Shown: positions 26,942 to 35,406, counted from the first letter of the stretch. The stretch is DNA of 64,000 bases from Snodgrassella sp945267035 (GCF_026535915.1 NZ_JAFNPF010000001.1:1922001-1986000), one strand, 5' to 3'. The notes: generated from the sequence alone by a model not told the origin. Numbers and translations: made by a program.

Positions 26942-27648
26942 GAATTAGGCTTTCCTGTATGACCACTACCCGAGGCAACTCCTCCATGAGTATGATTTTT
27001 CAGACTTACGGAGCCAGCTTTAACATCACCATCTGAGCTAATTCCCCCTCCACCGGTAAATTGAGCTGTTTGGCTAGCATTAACGGCAAAGCTGCCGGTT
27101 TGGGTGGTTACTGATGACGCTTGCAACTTGATGTTTGGCGCTTCTAAAGTAATGCTCTTGGGTGAATGTATCACGATGCCATTGCTGGCGAATTGCACAT
27201 ACTGCTGCGGTGTTCCGTTTAAAAAACCACCGATATATAAACCATCATTCCAGTCATGTTGTCTGCGGCTGGCTGGTGCGGATTCTGCTTTATTGCGTTT
27301 CACTGCGGATATATCTCTGGAAGCAAACGCACATAAACCAATATCACCCACCACCGGATCACAGATAATCGCATTTACCCCGCCCTGCAATCGCAAATAA
27401 GGCACACTGAATATTGTGCCCACCGCATAAACATTCCCTGCGCCATCAACCATCTGTACCAAGGGCCGAACATCCACCGTGCCCACCGGCGCAACACCAG
27501 CTCCGTTTACCGCCACCACCTGCACCAAAGTAACCGTCTGCAATTTGGACAATAAATTATGAATAACAGCATTAAACTCTGCTGCGCCGCCTAAGGAATG
27601 ATTGATATTAAAAGGACTTAAATTTTCATAATTGGCTGATGCTTCCAT
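26938..27648 (-). CDS. Gp138-type baseplate spike protein
   Basis: The 236 residues contain a Gp138 N-terminal OB domain (about 25-135, VGTVDVRPLVQMVDGAG and GDIGLCAFASRD). A beta-helical stem follows, then a His-rich tip HTHGGV...GSGHTGK likely to bind a metal ion. It is the membrane-piercing tip of the tail. Confidence 0.85.
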   Translation of the reverse strand: MEASANYENLSPFNINHSLGGAAEFNAVIHNLLSKLQTVTLVQVVAVNGAGVAPVGTVDVRPLVQMVDGAGNVYAVGTIFSVPYLRLQGGVNAIICDPVVGDIGLCAFASRDISAVKRNKAESAPASRRQHDWNDGLYIGGFLNGTPQQYVQFASNGIVIHSPKSITLEAPNIKLQASSVTTQTGSFAVNASQTAQFTGGGGISSDGDVKAGSVSLKNHTHGGVASGSGHTGKPNS

Positions 27649-28518
27649 TCAATTATTCCTCCATGTTGCGGCTACGTCACAATACCAATTACCATTCGGT
27701 AGATTAGCATCCAGATTTTTGGACAAACCATAAATCCGCCATTCACCATTACAGACATCAATCAGACTATCTTGCATACGGCACATACCACCAAAACGTA
27801 ACATCGGATCATAAAAACATTGAAAAGTTATCCCCTTAACATCAGGTGTCGGATAGCCTATCAAACCAGATTTAGGGCTAATAATTGGTATCATGAGATT
27901 TCTAGGCTCACCTTGATTAGTAATAGCAATAATCTTGTTTTCAATATACATATCAATAGGATACCTATCCGCCAAAGCGGCTAACTTTTCCAAATTCGAC
28001 CCATTTAAAGTCATATTTTCAGTTTTAATCGACACCCCATTATTTTCAAACTGAAAACCCATATCACCACAGATAGCCTCAAAAATATCAGCCAAATCAA
28101 CAATACCTTTTCGTTGATAAGATAAAACCGGCTTTTTACTATCATAAGCTGCAGCTTGGGTTTCTAACAGCAGACAGACATCCGGAATAGCCGACAAATC
28201 TGGTGAAGCAAAAGTAATATTGCCCTCAAATTCCGTATGCATTTCACCATCAATCCCTACCTCCACCTTAACCAAATTGTTAAGAGCTTCTAGCGTATTC
28301 CACCTAATGCGCAGCAACTTAGTCATCTTATCCAGTGCCAGCCCATAAATTCGAATCTGTGCCGTAGGCATAACAGCCCCAAAACCAAATTGCATATTGC
28401 ATTGCACCCTCAATCCGGTTGCACTTAATTGATTAGCATCATCAACAAATACAAACTTTTCGCCCTCATCATCCCTACCTAATAAAGTAATCGTTAACCT
28501 AATTTGCTTACGCTTCAT
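27649..28518 (-). CDS. Baseplate hub protein (phage late-protein family)
   Basis: The 289-residue protein starts MKRKQIRLTITLLGRDD and has mixed beta structure. A protein of this size and make-up sits between plug and spike genes in AP22-like and Pam3-like myophages, where it forms the hub. No catalytic motif is visible. It overlaps the plug gene by 11 bases. Confidence 0.7.
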   Translation of the reverse strand: MKRKQIRLTITLLGRDDEGEKFVFVDDANQLSATGLRVQCNMQFGFGAVMPTAQIRIYGLALDKMTKLLRIRWNTLEALNNLVKVEVGIDGEMHTEFEGNITFASPDLSAIPDVCLLLETQAAAYDSKKPVLSYQRKGIVDLADIFEAICGDMGFQFENNGVSIKTENMTLNGSNLEKLAALADRYPIDMYIENKIIAITNQGEPRNLMIPIISPKSGLIGYPTPDVKGITFQCFYDPMLRFGGMCRMQDSLIDVCNGEWRIYGLSKNLDANLPNGNWYCDVAATWRNN

Positions 28519-28786
28519 CGTTATATACCAAAAAAAACCGGCTATTTAAGCCGGAATAAACTGGATCATCATGCCCATTTAGATCAATAAAAACCAATTG
28601 TTTTATAATTGGCGTATTATTAAGACAAACACGATTTTGGATAATTACCCCGTCACGATTATTTTCCACACTGGCATATAATTTGCCCAAACGAGTTCTC
28701 AACGTTAAAACCCAGCGCAGATTATCAACAATAAAAGAAATCCGTTGATTTGCAGCTTTCTCCAATGGAATAGTCATCAAAGTCAT
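28508..28786 (-). CDS. Baseplate plug-like protein (Pam3 gp18 type)
   Basis: The 92 residues start MTLMTIPLEKAANQ and include RISFIVDNLRWVLTLRTR, like the small plug proteins of simple myophage baseplates. The gene is packed between Dit-like and hub genes with overlaps on both sides. Confidence 0.65.
   Translation of the reverse strand: MTLMTIPLEKAANQRISFIVDNLRWVLTLRTRLGKLYASVENNRDGVIIQNRVCLNNTPIIKQLVFIDLNGHDDPVYSGLNSRFFLVYNDEA
28538..28554 (-). terminator. Intragenic terminator-like hairpin in the plug gene
   Basis: On the minus strand CCGGCTTAAATAGCCGG is followed by eight T. It lies about 25 bases before the stop of the plug gene and encodes residues around GLNSRFF. Confidence 0.78.
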
Positions 28787-29418
28787 TTAAACCATCCTTT
28801 GACAGAAGACACCACCTCTTCCATCTTTTTCATAACCATTTCAGACGCACCTAGTGGCTGCTTTTCGCCTCCATCCTTTGATTGAGTATCATCTGGATTT
28901 TTCATTTCATCAGACTTATACATAACCATTACTTCCCTGACCTCTTCCAAATGCAAGTTAACCTTTATCAACTGCGCTCCGTCTTGCGCTTCACGCACAA
29001 GATCATACCCAGCAATACAGGCATTGGTATAAACATATTCAGGTGTAATAATATGGAATTTCAACGTACTGGCTGCCAGCATATCAATTTGTTTCAGAAA
29101 GACACCGCGCATTAAAGTCCCCCCGCTTGCCTTAGATAACTGAACTGTCGCTTTATACGGTTCGGCTACCTTGTTATAACTGACGAAAGATCCTCGTTCA
29201 AGCGGAGCCTGAGAAATTGAGTAAGAATTTGAAAAATTGAGAGAGATGACACTATCTGCCAATAAAATCGGCACCCCATACTCATTAAATATGCCCCAGT
29301 AATTGCCAAACACCACTTTCAGCAATGCTAGCCCACCCAATGTCATAACTGTTTTCGTGTCCACCTTATTCAGATCCTTTAAAACAGGAACATTGGGCAT
29401 TCCTTCTATTAATGGCAT
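28783..29418 (-). CDS. Dit-like distal tail protein
   Basis: The 211-residue protein has an N-terminal domain (LADSVISLNFSNSYSISQAPLERGSFVSYNKVAEP) of the Dit-like type seen in contractile-tail clusters. It probably joins the tube to the hub. The C-terminal tail is charged and helical. Confidence 0.72.
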   Translation of the reverse strand: MPLIEGMPNVPVLKDLNKVDTKTVMTLGGLALLKVVFGNYWGIFNEYGVPILLADSVISLNFSNSYSISQAPLERGSFVSYNKVAEPYKATVQLSKASGGTLMRGVFLKQIDMLAASTLKFHIITPEYVYTNACIAGYDLVREAQDGAQLIKVNLHLEEVREVMVMYKSDEMKNPDDTQSKDGGEKQPLGASEMVMKKMEEVVSSVKGWFK

Positions 29419-29436
29419 AAATTACTCCAATAAAAA

Positions 29437-29456
29437 AGCCAGCTGATTGCTGGCTT
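29437..29456 (-). terminator. Terminator-like hairpin upstream of the Dit-like gene
   Basis: On the minus strand AAGCCAGC/GCTGGCTT with a 4-base loop is followed by TTTT (six T counting the end of the arm). It lies 19 bases before the start codon. Confidence 0.78.
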
Positions 29457-29484
29457 GGATTTGCAATAATCAAACAATAATAAC

Positions 29485-29976
29485 TCAGCCCTTTTTAATT
29501 TCGCTGTGGTAAAAATCATCAAGGCATTTAGTCATTTCTTTAGTGAAAGGTTTACCCCTTTCAAAGATTTCTGTAATTCTGCAATCACCATCTTTTTTGC
29601 ATTTTACCTGATAAGCAACCGAACGTTTTTCTAACCCCTTTGTAGCTCCAATTGTTACCTTAACCCTGCCTGGCATTGGTTCAGTAAATGTTAGCTTGGC
29701 TTTTGGATTTAAATCCTGCCCCTGCCATAAAACACCATGGTCAATGCAGCCTGTAGTGCCTTGAGTTATTTCTCCATATTTATTATCTCTTGCGTATACT
29801 TTTTTAATATTACTATCAAAGTATTTTAAATAATAATACGGATTATTATTTGTTTCTCGACTCTCAAACTTTACGCTTTCTTTATACATTCCTTTTATAT
29901 ATTGCAATTGTAGGCTTTCTGCGAGAACATAAGAGCTGAAAAATAAGCTTAATAAAACTAAAAATACTTTTTTCAT
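29485..29976 (-). CDS. Secreted small protein, candidate immunity to the GH19 tail hydrolase
   Basis: The 163 residues start with a clear Sec signal (MKKVFLVLLSLFFSSYVLA, cleavage before ES) and have four cysteines in the mature part, suiting an oxidised periplasmic protein. I recognise no family. Its ATG overlaps the stop of the GH19-bearing gene as ATGA, so the two are translated together, like toxin-immunity pairs. Inference: it shields the producer's periplasm from the hydrolase. A lysis accessory role is the alternative. Confidence 0.6.
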   Translation of the reverse strand: MKKVFLVLLSLFFSSYVLAESLQLQYIKGMYKESVKFESRETNNNPYYYLKYFDSNIKKVYARDNKYGEITQGTTGCIDHGVLWQGQDLNPKAKLTFTEPMPGRVKVTIGATKGLEKRSVAYQVKCKKDGDCRITEIFERGKPFTKEMTKCLDDFYHSEIKKG

Positions 29977-31409
29977 GTCATCGAAGCTCCAATTTGATTC
30001 ATCAAATAGTTATTTACACCCTTAACAGCAGCACCAACATTACCGCTAACCGTTTTTGCGGAAGTACTGACATTAACAGCGTTTATATTAACATTAACCA
30101 GCCTACTATTATCATAATTATTAATGGATGACGTTTTCATTGATTGTGGATGTGTAACCATTCCTTGAGCCTTTTTACCCTGTTGTTGCAAATAATTTTT
30201 GGAGAGGGGGCCTTTCCCATGCAAGTATATTTCATATAAGTTCATAGACTTAGTCATGCCGATATCCCCGCCATTAGTTTTTTTTCTAGCTGCGGCTATA
30301 TTTCCTTCACGAGCTCTCTTCAATGCTCCACTCCTCACAAAATGCCAGGCAGCAGAATCAGCACGCAAATAAGGGTCCGTACCTATCAAATCGGGATTAG
30401 ACATAATATCTTGTCGACCTGAATAGTTTGCATAAGCTTGATAATTTGCCCGTCCTGTAAGTTGAATTCCTCCTCGCCCCCTAAACATCCATCCATCATC
30501 AGGATTTATATTACCATTCATACCCTTATACATAATATTACATTTTTCTTTAGGGGTTAATCCTGCAAATACTGCTTCTTGATTGTCTTTGTGCAAATTT
30601 AACCAATTCCTAATATTTTTTTGACTCCTGGCAAGTTCTCTCCAACGTTTTAAAGAATAATTCCCACTTTCAAAAAATGAAGTCCCTCCCCCTGTTTCAG
30701 TATGCACATTCGATAAGAATGCTGCCTCTACTTCTGGCCCATTGATGTTATGTTTTTTCATTGCTTTATGCAATTCTTCAACAAATCTTTTTTTTTCCGA
30801 CTCTGCTTTATTGGAAAAATTTGTCCCCTTTATTGTTACGGGGTTATTGGCATCACTTCGTACAGTTTTGTTCTGCTTATTTAAATTATTATTATCTGAA
30901 AAAAATAATAATTTTCCACTTGATGAAAAGGGTATACCTCCAATTTTGATATCTGGTTTTTTACACATAAGAGGGGTAATACCATTTCCTTCCATTTTCC
31001 ACCATGCTACATTTCTAGAACTCGTTTTATTTTCTACTTTCTCAGTTAAATTCATTGCATTTTTATTTATTTTCCCTACCCCTCCCGCTGTTCTGCTGTT
31101 ACTCTCCTTAGTTTTAGTTGATGGGTTTGGACCAGGAACAACTTGTTTATTTGAATTTACAGGTCCATTAAGCTTAAATGAATTGCCAGATTTAGATACT
31201 AATTCTTGCTTTATACTATAAATATTTTTCTTATTTATGTGGATAAATTTTTCAGTACCTCTTATCGCGTCAGCTATATCTCCTGTACTTAAATTTTCAA
31301 TTAGATTGTTATAAACTATTACAAATGGTAATAAATCGTTTGTAACATTTTTAGATAGATTGTAATATTTGTATCGCAGTGAACGATGAGATAACTTATT
31401 TTCACTCAT
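29973..31409 (-). CDS. Tape-measure-position protein with GH19 lysozyme/chitinase-like domain
   Basis: In this 478-residue protein residues about 1-210 are polar, Asn/Lys-rich and of no known family. Residues about 215-400 form a GH19-type glycosidase: FLSNVHTETGGG carries the likely catalytic Glu and GWMFRGRGGIQLTGRANYQ the second conserved block. GH19 domains in phages cut peptidoglycan. The last 45 residues (NSRLVNVNINAVNV to the end QIGASMT) are almost the same as in the gene at 32804. There is no Sec signal, so export would be by the tail. It is co-translated with a secreted partner. It could be a second tape measure or a cargo effector. Confidence 0.78.
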   Translation of the reverse strand: MSENKLSHRSLRYKYYNLSKNVTNDLLPFVIVYNNLIENLSTGDIADAIRGTEKFIHINKKNIYSIKQELVSKSGNSFKLNGPVNSNKQVVPGPNPSTKTKESNSRTAGGVGKINKNAMNLTEKVENKTSSRNVAWWKMEGNGITPLMCKKPDIKIGGIPFSSSGKLLFFSDNNNLNKQNKTVRSDANNPVTIKGTNFSNKAESEKKRFVEELHKAMKKHNINGPEVEAAFLSNVHTETGGGTSFFESGNYSLKRWRELARSQKNIRNWLNLHKDNQEAVFAGLTPKEKCNIMYKGMNGNINPDDGWMFRGRGGIQLTGRANYQAYANYSGRQDIMSNPDLIGTDPYLRADSAAWHFVRSGALKRAREGNIAAARKKTNGGDIGMTKSMNLYEIYLHGKGPLSKNYLQQQGKKAQGMVTHPQSMKTSSINNYDNSRLVNVNINAVNVSTSAKTVSGNVGAAVKGVNNYLMNQIGASMT

Positions 31410-31441
31410 GTCATCTTTCTTTTAAACTTCTTTTTATGTGT

Positions 31442-31465
31442 AAAAAAACGGACATATTTTCCGTT
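31442..31465 (-). terminator. Terminator-like hairpin upstream of the GH19 gene
   Basis: On the minus strand AAACGGA/TCCGTTT is followed by TTTT, about 35 bases before the ATG at 31409. Confidence 0.72.
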
Positions 31466-31486
31466 TTGCCAGATTGCTGTCTCTTT

Positions 31487-31756
31487 CTATTTATTTCCAT
31501 ATTTCTGAATCAGTTGAGTGTTATACTCTGCCACCTGATGCACCTCCAGAATATTTAATGCATCCTCAAGACTTAAAACCGTATCCAATTCAATATAAGA
31601 AGCCAGCCCGGACAACATCACCTGACTGGCTAACATAGAAACGTTTACATTTTTGGCTAATACACCATCTTTAAATGGCAGTCCCGCCGCTAATTGTTCG
31701 TATCTGGGGAACTGCCTGCGGTTAAAAAATCCAGATGAATCAACAGAGCTTCCTTT
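31487..31756 (-). pseudogene. Truncated duplicate of the tail-assembly chaperone 3' end
   Basis: About 260 bases nearly repeat 34345-34604. From 31525 to 31740 I see no difference from the matching stretch. It includes the slippery TTTTTTA (31723-31729) and the -1 frame through to a slightly changed end (AEYNTQLIQKYGNK then stop at 31487). The 5' half of the gene is missing, so it makes no chaperone. It marks a recombination joint beside the tape-measure cassettes. Confidence 0.85.
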
Positions 31757-31931
31757 AGCCTTTATATGCCTGCGAAAAAAAGAGATTGGTTGTATACATA
31801 AAACCCAGCTATTTATGCCATCAACACGAAGGCGATAACATTTTTCATCATGTTATTAATACTCCAAGTTGGTTAAATAGGTAATTCCTTATTCTTTGAC
31901 AGCTCCAGTATTGCTATATATGATTTTTATC
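31757..31931. other. Short unassigned stretch behind the duplication
   Basis: No gene. An imperfect dyad ATAACAT/ATGTTAT is near 31835-31858. Sequence to the right resumes at the end of the orphan secreted gene. Confidence 0.4.
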
Positions 31932-32315
31932 TTACATAATTCGATTCGGTATATTATTGATAATAGTACCTGATTTGCATGTATAACTTGTATAGGTTTT
32001 CCCATCAAATACAGTTACACCACCTTTTTTATTAGTTCCATTGATGGAATATCCATAGCCCTTGTTGGTCATTTCAATTGACCCCATTCTTTGCCCCGTG
32101 TAACCATCTGTAGTTGCACCCATATCAACATCTTCGGCTTTATTGAAAAAGACGAGTTCAGGCTTATCATCCCGACCAAACTGATAACGATACTCCTGAT
32201 GTTTGCGCGTTACTGACAACTTTCTATTGTTGTCTATTTTACAAGAGAAAATAATACTTTCAGCAAAGCTGGGTAAGGAAATTGCTAGCAAGAATAATAA
32301 AAAAGTTTTTTTCAT
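31932..32315 (-). CDS. Orphan secreted small protein, candidate displaced immunity
   Basis: The 127 residues start with a Sec signal (MKKTFLLFLLAISLPSFA, cleavage before ES), and the mature part has two cysteines. I recognise no family. Its ATG overlaps by ATGA the stop of a 20-codon scrap identical in form to the tape-measure C terminus, so it once followed a full effector gene that is now lost. It fits a retained immunity gene. Confidence 0.6.
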   Translation of the reverse strand: MKKTFLLFLLAISLPSFAESIIFSCKIDNNRKLSVTRKHQEYRYQFGRDDKPELVFFNKAEDVDMGATTDGYTGQRMGSIEMTNKGYGYSINGTNKKGGVTVFDGKTYTSYTCKSGTIINNIPNRIM

Positions 32316-32375
32316 GTCATCGAAGCTCCAATTTGATTCATCAAATAGTTATTTACATCCTTTGCGCTTGGGTAC
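32312..32375 (-). pseudogene. Remnant of a third tape-measure C terminus
   Basis: In frame are the codons for KDVNNYLMNQIGASMT and a stop, matching the ends of the two full genes (GVNNYLMNQIGASMT and GVNNYLINQIGASMT). Upstream the similarity is lost and stops appear. About 50 bases separate it from the end of the next secreted gene. Confidence 0.85.
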
Positions 32376-32423
32376 TTGCGCCGCTAACACGCCAGCTTTG
32401 ATGTCGTGATTAATTTGCGTTTT

Positions 32424-32807
32424 TTACTTGATCGTGTATTTTTGAATCTGGTCTGGGTGATTCCCCCAGCCTACCCATACATCCTTAACAGTAATTTTAT
32501 TTCCATTCAAAGACTGAAACTGCATTACAAAAACGCGCGGAGGAGCACTTTTATTTTGCTGAACTTTCTCTACCAGCATAGCTGTATTTACATTGAGCCA
32601 CCTAACGCGCAACAGGAACGGCGTATTTAGCTCACAATTAGATACCTGTTCATCATACATATTCGCAATTGAGCCATCTTTCGAAAAAGATACTCCCGCA
32701 CAAGTCGCACCTACAAAAGTAAGCTTCTTTCCTGATACAACCTGTTTAAAATCAGTTGCCAAAGCCAAGGAGGGTAGCAGTAGAGCAATTAATAATATTT
32801 TTTTCAT
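32424..32807 (-). CDS. Secreted small protein, candidate immunity to the 514-aa tail hydrolase
   Basis: The 127 residues have a Sec signal MKKILLIALLLPSLALA (cleavage before TD) and two cysteines. Family not recognised. The ATGA overlap with the stop of the 514-residue effector gene couples their translation. Together with the like arrangement at 29976 this argues for a periplasmic antidote, by analogy with peptidoglycan-hydrolase effectors of type VI systems. It is not shown. Confidence 0.6.
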   Translation of the reverse strand: MKKILLIALLLPSLALATDFKQVVSGKKLTFVGATCAGVSFSKDGSIANMYDEQVSNCELNTPFLLRVRWLNVNTAMLVEKVQQNKSAPPRVFVMQFQSLNGNKITVKDVWVGWGNHPDQIQKYTIK

Positions 32808-34348
32808 GTCATTGAAGCTCCAATCTGGTTAATTAGATAGTTATTAACTCCCTTAACGGCAGCGACAACATTACCGCTAACCGTTTTTGCGGAAGTATTA
32901 ACATTTACAGCGTTTATATTAACATTAACCAGCTTTCTATTGTCACTATGGTTAACAGTATTAGCTCCAGATTGTTGAGTGCGAATAACTTCCTTGGATA
33001 AGCGTTTTGCGTTATAAATTGTCTCCGAATCTGCGGTCTTTTTATAGAAGTCATCTCGGTTTTGATGCCCCTTACTATATTTAGGATCATTTATCCTCCA
33101 AAGGATATAATTTTCACCGAGCGCTCGATTACCGGTATGGTAATCGACATCAGGGTTATCTAAAAATTCCTTTTTGGTTCTAGCATAATCTTTTGTGGTT
33201 CTTATTTCGTCTAGCATAAATTCAACCATGGCATCAATTGAGGCTCTGGATTCGGGCATTTTGCCATTTTGCCATAATCCTTTCGATTTTAGAGAATCAA
33301 CTAATTTCTTACCTCGGGCTCCTTGCCAGGAAATCATTCCAATGTTAATTTTTTTATTTTGTGGGTCAAAATGCGACGAAAATAGTTTCTCTTTAAAAAA
33401 TGAGTTTTCCCGTCCTACCTCTGCCGTCATAATTCTGGCTTGCTGTACTGATAACCCGTGTTCTCGAAGTGACTCATAAACTTGTTGAATCCAATAGTTT
33501 TGGCCTTTTTTTGGTGTATTCCCAGCGGAATTTGTTGGACGAGCTGTTGATGGTTTTTGGAGGTTTGTTAAATTGACCCTTTGCCCGAGAGCTATTCCAA
33601 ACTCGGTCATACACGCATTACGGGGTAGAGTTTGAGACCAATTGACTGCCTTTGAAAAATCCGCTCTACGACAATAACCATTATTTCGCTTAACAGGGTT
33701 TCCTCTAACAAATATTGCAGCCCCGGGTATTTTTTCATTGCTCGTGCTTGGATTTTTAGTCCTTCCTCCAGCCTCAGATTGTTTTGTTGAATTCGCAGCT
33801 ACATTCATCTTAGACGAATTACTCGTTTCTAAATACCAATCAGGATTATTACTCAACACCCACTTCAAAGTTGAAATATGTTTATTTATTTCTTGTTGAA
33901 TTTTACTAGCCTCATTTGCTTCATTTTTATGATTTATTTGACTGTTATTAGAAGTATTTTTTTGAACCTGTGATTTTATCTGAACGAGCTCATTACCATG
34001 AGTAGATTTTAATCTTTCTTTCGATTGACTTGATTGAAGATTTAACCACTCTAAATTGCCCTGAATAGCCCGTTGAATACTTTTCAACCTAGCTGCCAAA
34101 TCTCCTCCAGTGCCCTGTGACATATTTGACATTGATTGAATTAATCTCGCTGTTTGTTCAACAGTAATGTGAACATTTTTAGTTAATTTTTTTTCAATAC
34201 CATTATTTAATTTATCTACATATATTGAATTAATCAAAGATCTTTCCAGTTCCTTATACTTTTGCATAACTTTATAGCTTTGATCAAAAAAACCGGACAA
34301 ATATTGTCCGGTCTTGCCAAGGTCTCGTCCTGCTTTATTGTTTGCCAT
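32804..34348 (-). CDS. Tape-measure-position protein with lysozyme-like domain
   Basis: The 514 residues directly follow the frameshifted chaperone gene, the place of the tape measure. Residues 1-175 are alpha-helical and coil-like (YKVMQKYKELERSLINS). A linker rich in Asn/Ser/Lys follows. Residues about 280-450 resemble a lysozyme-like muramidase (TAEVGRENSFF with a possible catalytic Glu, then INIGMISWQGARG). The last 45 residues match the GH19 protein at 29973. No Sec signal and no typical hydrophobic tape-measure segments are present. It is short for a tape measure, implying a short tail or a separate measure that I do not see. Confidence 0.68.
   Translation of the reverse strand: MANNKAGRDLGKTGQYLSGFFDQSYKVMQKYKELERSLINSIYVDKLNNGIEKKLTKNVHITVEQTARLIQSMSNMSQGTGGDLAARLKSIQRAIQGNLEWLNLQSSQSKERLKSTHGNELVQIKSQVQKNTSNNSQINHKNEANEASKIQQEINKHISTLKWVLSNNPDWYLETSNSSKMNVAANSTKQSEAGGRTKNPSTSNEKIPGAAIFVRGNPVKRNNGYCRRADFSKAVNWSQTLPRNACMTEFGIALGQRVNLTNLQKPSTARPTNSAGNTPKKGQNYWIQQVYESLREHGLSVQQARIMTAEVGRENSFFKEKLFSSHFDPQNKKINIGMISWQGARGKKLVDSLKSKGLWQNGKMPESRASIDAMVEFMLDEIRTTKDYARTKKEFLDNPDVDYHTGNRALGENYILWRINDPKYSKGHQNRDDFYKKTADSETIYNAKRLSKEVIRTQQSGANTVNHSDNRKLVNVNINAVNVNTSAKTVSGNVVAAVKGVNNYLINQIGASMT
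34292..34312 (-). terminator. Intragenic terminator-like hairpin at the start of the 514-aa gene
   Basis: On the minus strand ACCGGACAA/TTGTCCGGT is followed by TTTTTT. It lies within codons 13-19, just after the start at 34348. Confidence 0.75.
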
Positions 34349-34957
34349 ATTTCTGTACCAGTTGTTTGTTGTACTCTGCCACCTGATGCACCTCCAGAAT
34401 ATTTAATGCATCCTCAAGACTTAAAACCGTATCCAATTCAATATAAGAAGCCAGCCCGGACAACATCACCTGACTGGCTAACATAGAAACGTTTACATTT
34501 TTGGCTAATACACCATCTTTAAATGGCAGTCCCGCCGCTAATTGTTCGTATCTGGGGAACTGCCTGCGGTTAAAAAATCCAGATGAATCATCAGGGCTTC
34601 CTTACGCAGCATAAATAAAGTTTTAACATCCTCAATATCACCGGAATCATCATCAAATATTAAATCTCGTGCCACTCCCCCGCTGGGAACGATCTGTACG
34701 CAAGTGAGCAATTCATTCATCAACTCATTGCCAACCAGCGGATCGATATGACTGATGGCATTCAACGCAACTTTAGCCATACCGAGCATACCTTCATCTT
34801 CATCGAACTGCTGCGTTTCAATCCCACTTCTTGCCAAAGCAAATAAAGCTTGCTGTGCCCATCTGTCAGCCTGTAATAATGGCATTTCGGTGATTAAAAA
34901 CGTTTTACCGGCATCACGACCAGAGTCCATAGTGACCGTTTTTGTTTTACGTGCCAT
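34335..34957 (-). CDS. Tail assembly chaperone with programmed -1 frameshift (gpG/gpGT type)
   Basis: The zero-frame product is 139 residues (stop at 34538), starting MARKTKTVTMDSGRDAGKTF. At codons 127-129 (GAT TTT TTA, 34579-34571) lies the heptamer T_TTT_TTA, a canonical slippery site. Shifting -1 opens a frame of 78 more codons (NRRQFPRYEQLAAGLPF to QLVQKYGKQ, stop at 34335), giving a 207-residue fusion that overlaps the next gene by 14 bases. Most siphophages and many myophages make two chaperone forms this way from the gene just before the tape measure. Confidence 0.85.
34345..34604. repeat. Duplicated chaperone 3' segment, full-gene copy
   Basis: This segment is repeated at 31497-31756 in the same orientation at a constant offset of 2848 bases. 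The segment between the copies holds one complete effector-immunity pair and one orphan immunity gene. Confidence 0.9.
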
Positions 34958-35406
34958 CAGTTAAATTCCTCTGCCCCATTCAACATTAAATTAAAAGTAT
35001 ACTGACTACCGGCTAACAACTTCTCACCAGAAATACCACCAGTTAGCTTAATTAATGCACCAGAAGCTTTAAAGCGTTTTTTCACGGATGGAACTTCCAC
35101 CACAATATCAATCAAACGTGACTCCATATTGGCATTAAAGTCCTTACGGATATTTTCCATAATATCCACCGACGGACTATTGGCTTCCAGAAAAAGCGAC
35201 CACTCAACTTCATGTGGTGTATAGCCGATGGACTGTTTACCGTCCACACCAACGCGAGTTTCGCTCAAATTGGCATCACCAAAACTCCATGCATTATCCG
35301 CCTGAAAGCCTTGTAATTTAATAAAATTATCGTAAACTCCCTTACAACGCAGCATCAAAACAGCATTGGCTGAAGTAATTGTTCTTGGGTTGTGTCCTAT
35401 AGGCAT
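34957..35406 (-). CDS. DUF3277 tail tube protein
   Basis: The 149-residue protein begins MPIGHNPRTITSANAVLMLRC and has the DUF3277 pattern (DANLSETRVGVDGKQSIGY). The family is the tube of AP22-like contractile tails. It is located between sheath and chaperone, the standard order. Confidence 0.85.
   Translation of the reverse strand: MPIGHNPRTITSANAVLMLRCKGVYDNFIKLQGFQADNAWSFGDANLSETRVGVDGKQSIGYTPHEVEWSLFLEANSPSVDIMENIRKDFNANMESRLIDIVVEVPSVKKRFKASGALIKLTGGISGEKLLAGSQYTFNLMLNGAEEFN

Noticed and set aside
28808..28930. Considered an RNA gene or riboswitch in the tail operon
   Set aside because: The bases are explained by the C-terminal coding part of the Dit-like gene; no conserved fold is evident.
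30742..31221. 159-codon plus-strand frame
   Set aside because: Antisense to the GH19-bearing gene, hydrophobic because the sense strand is Asn/Lys-rich. No partner gene or ribosome binding site.
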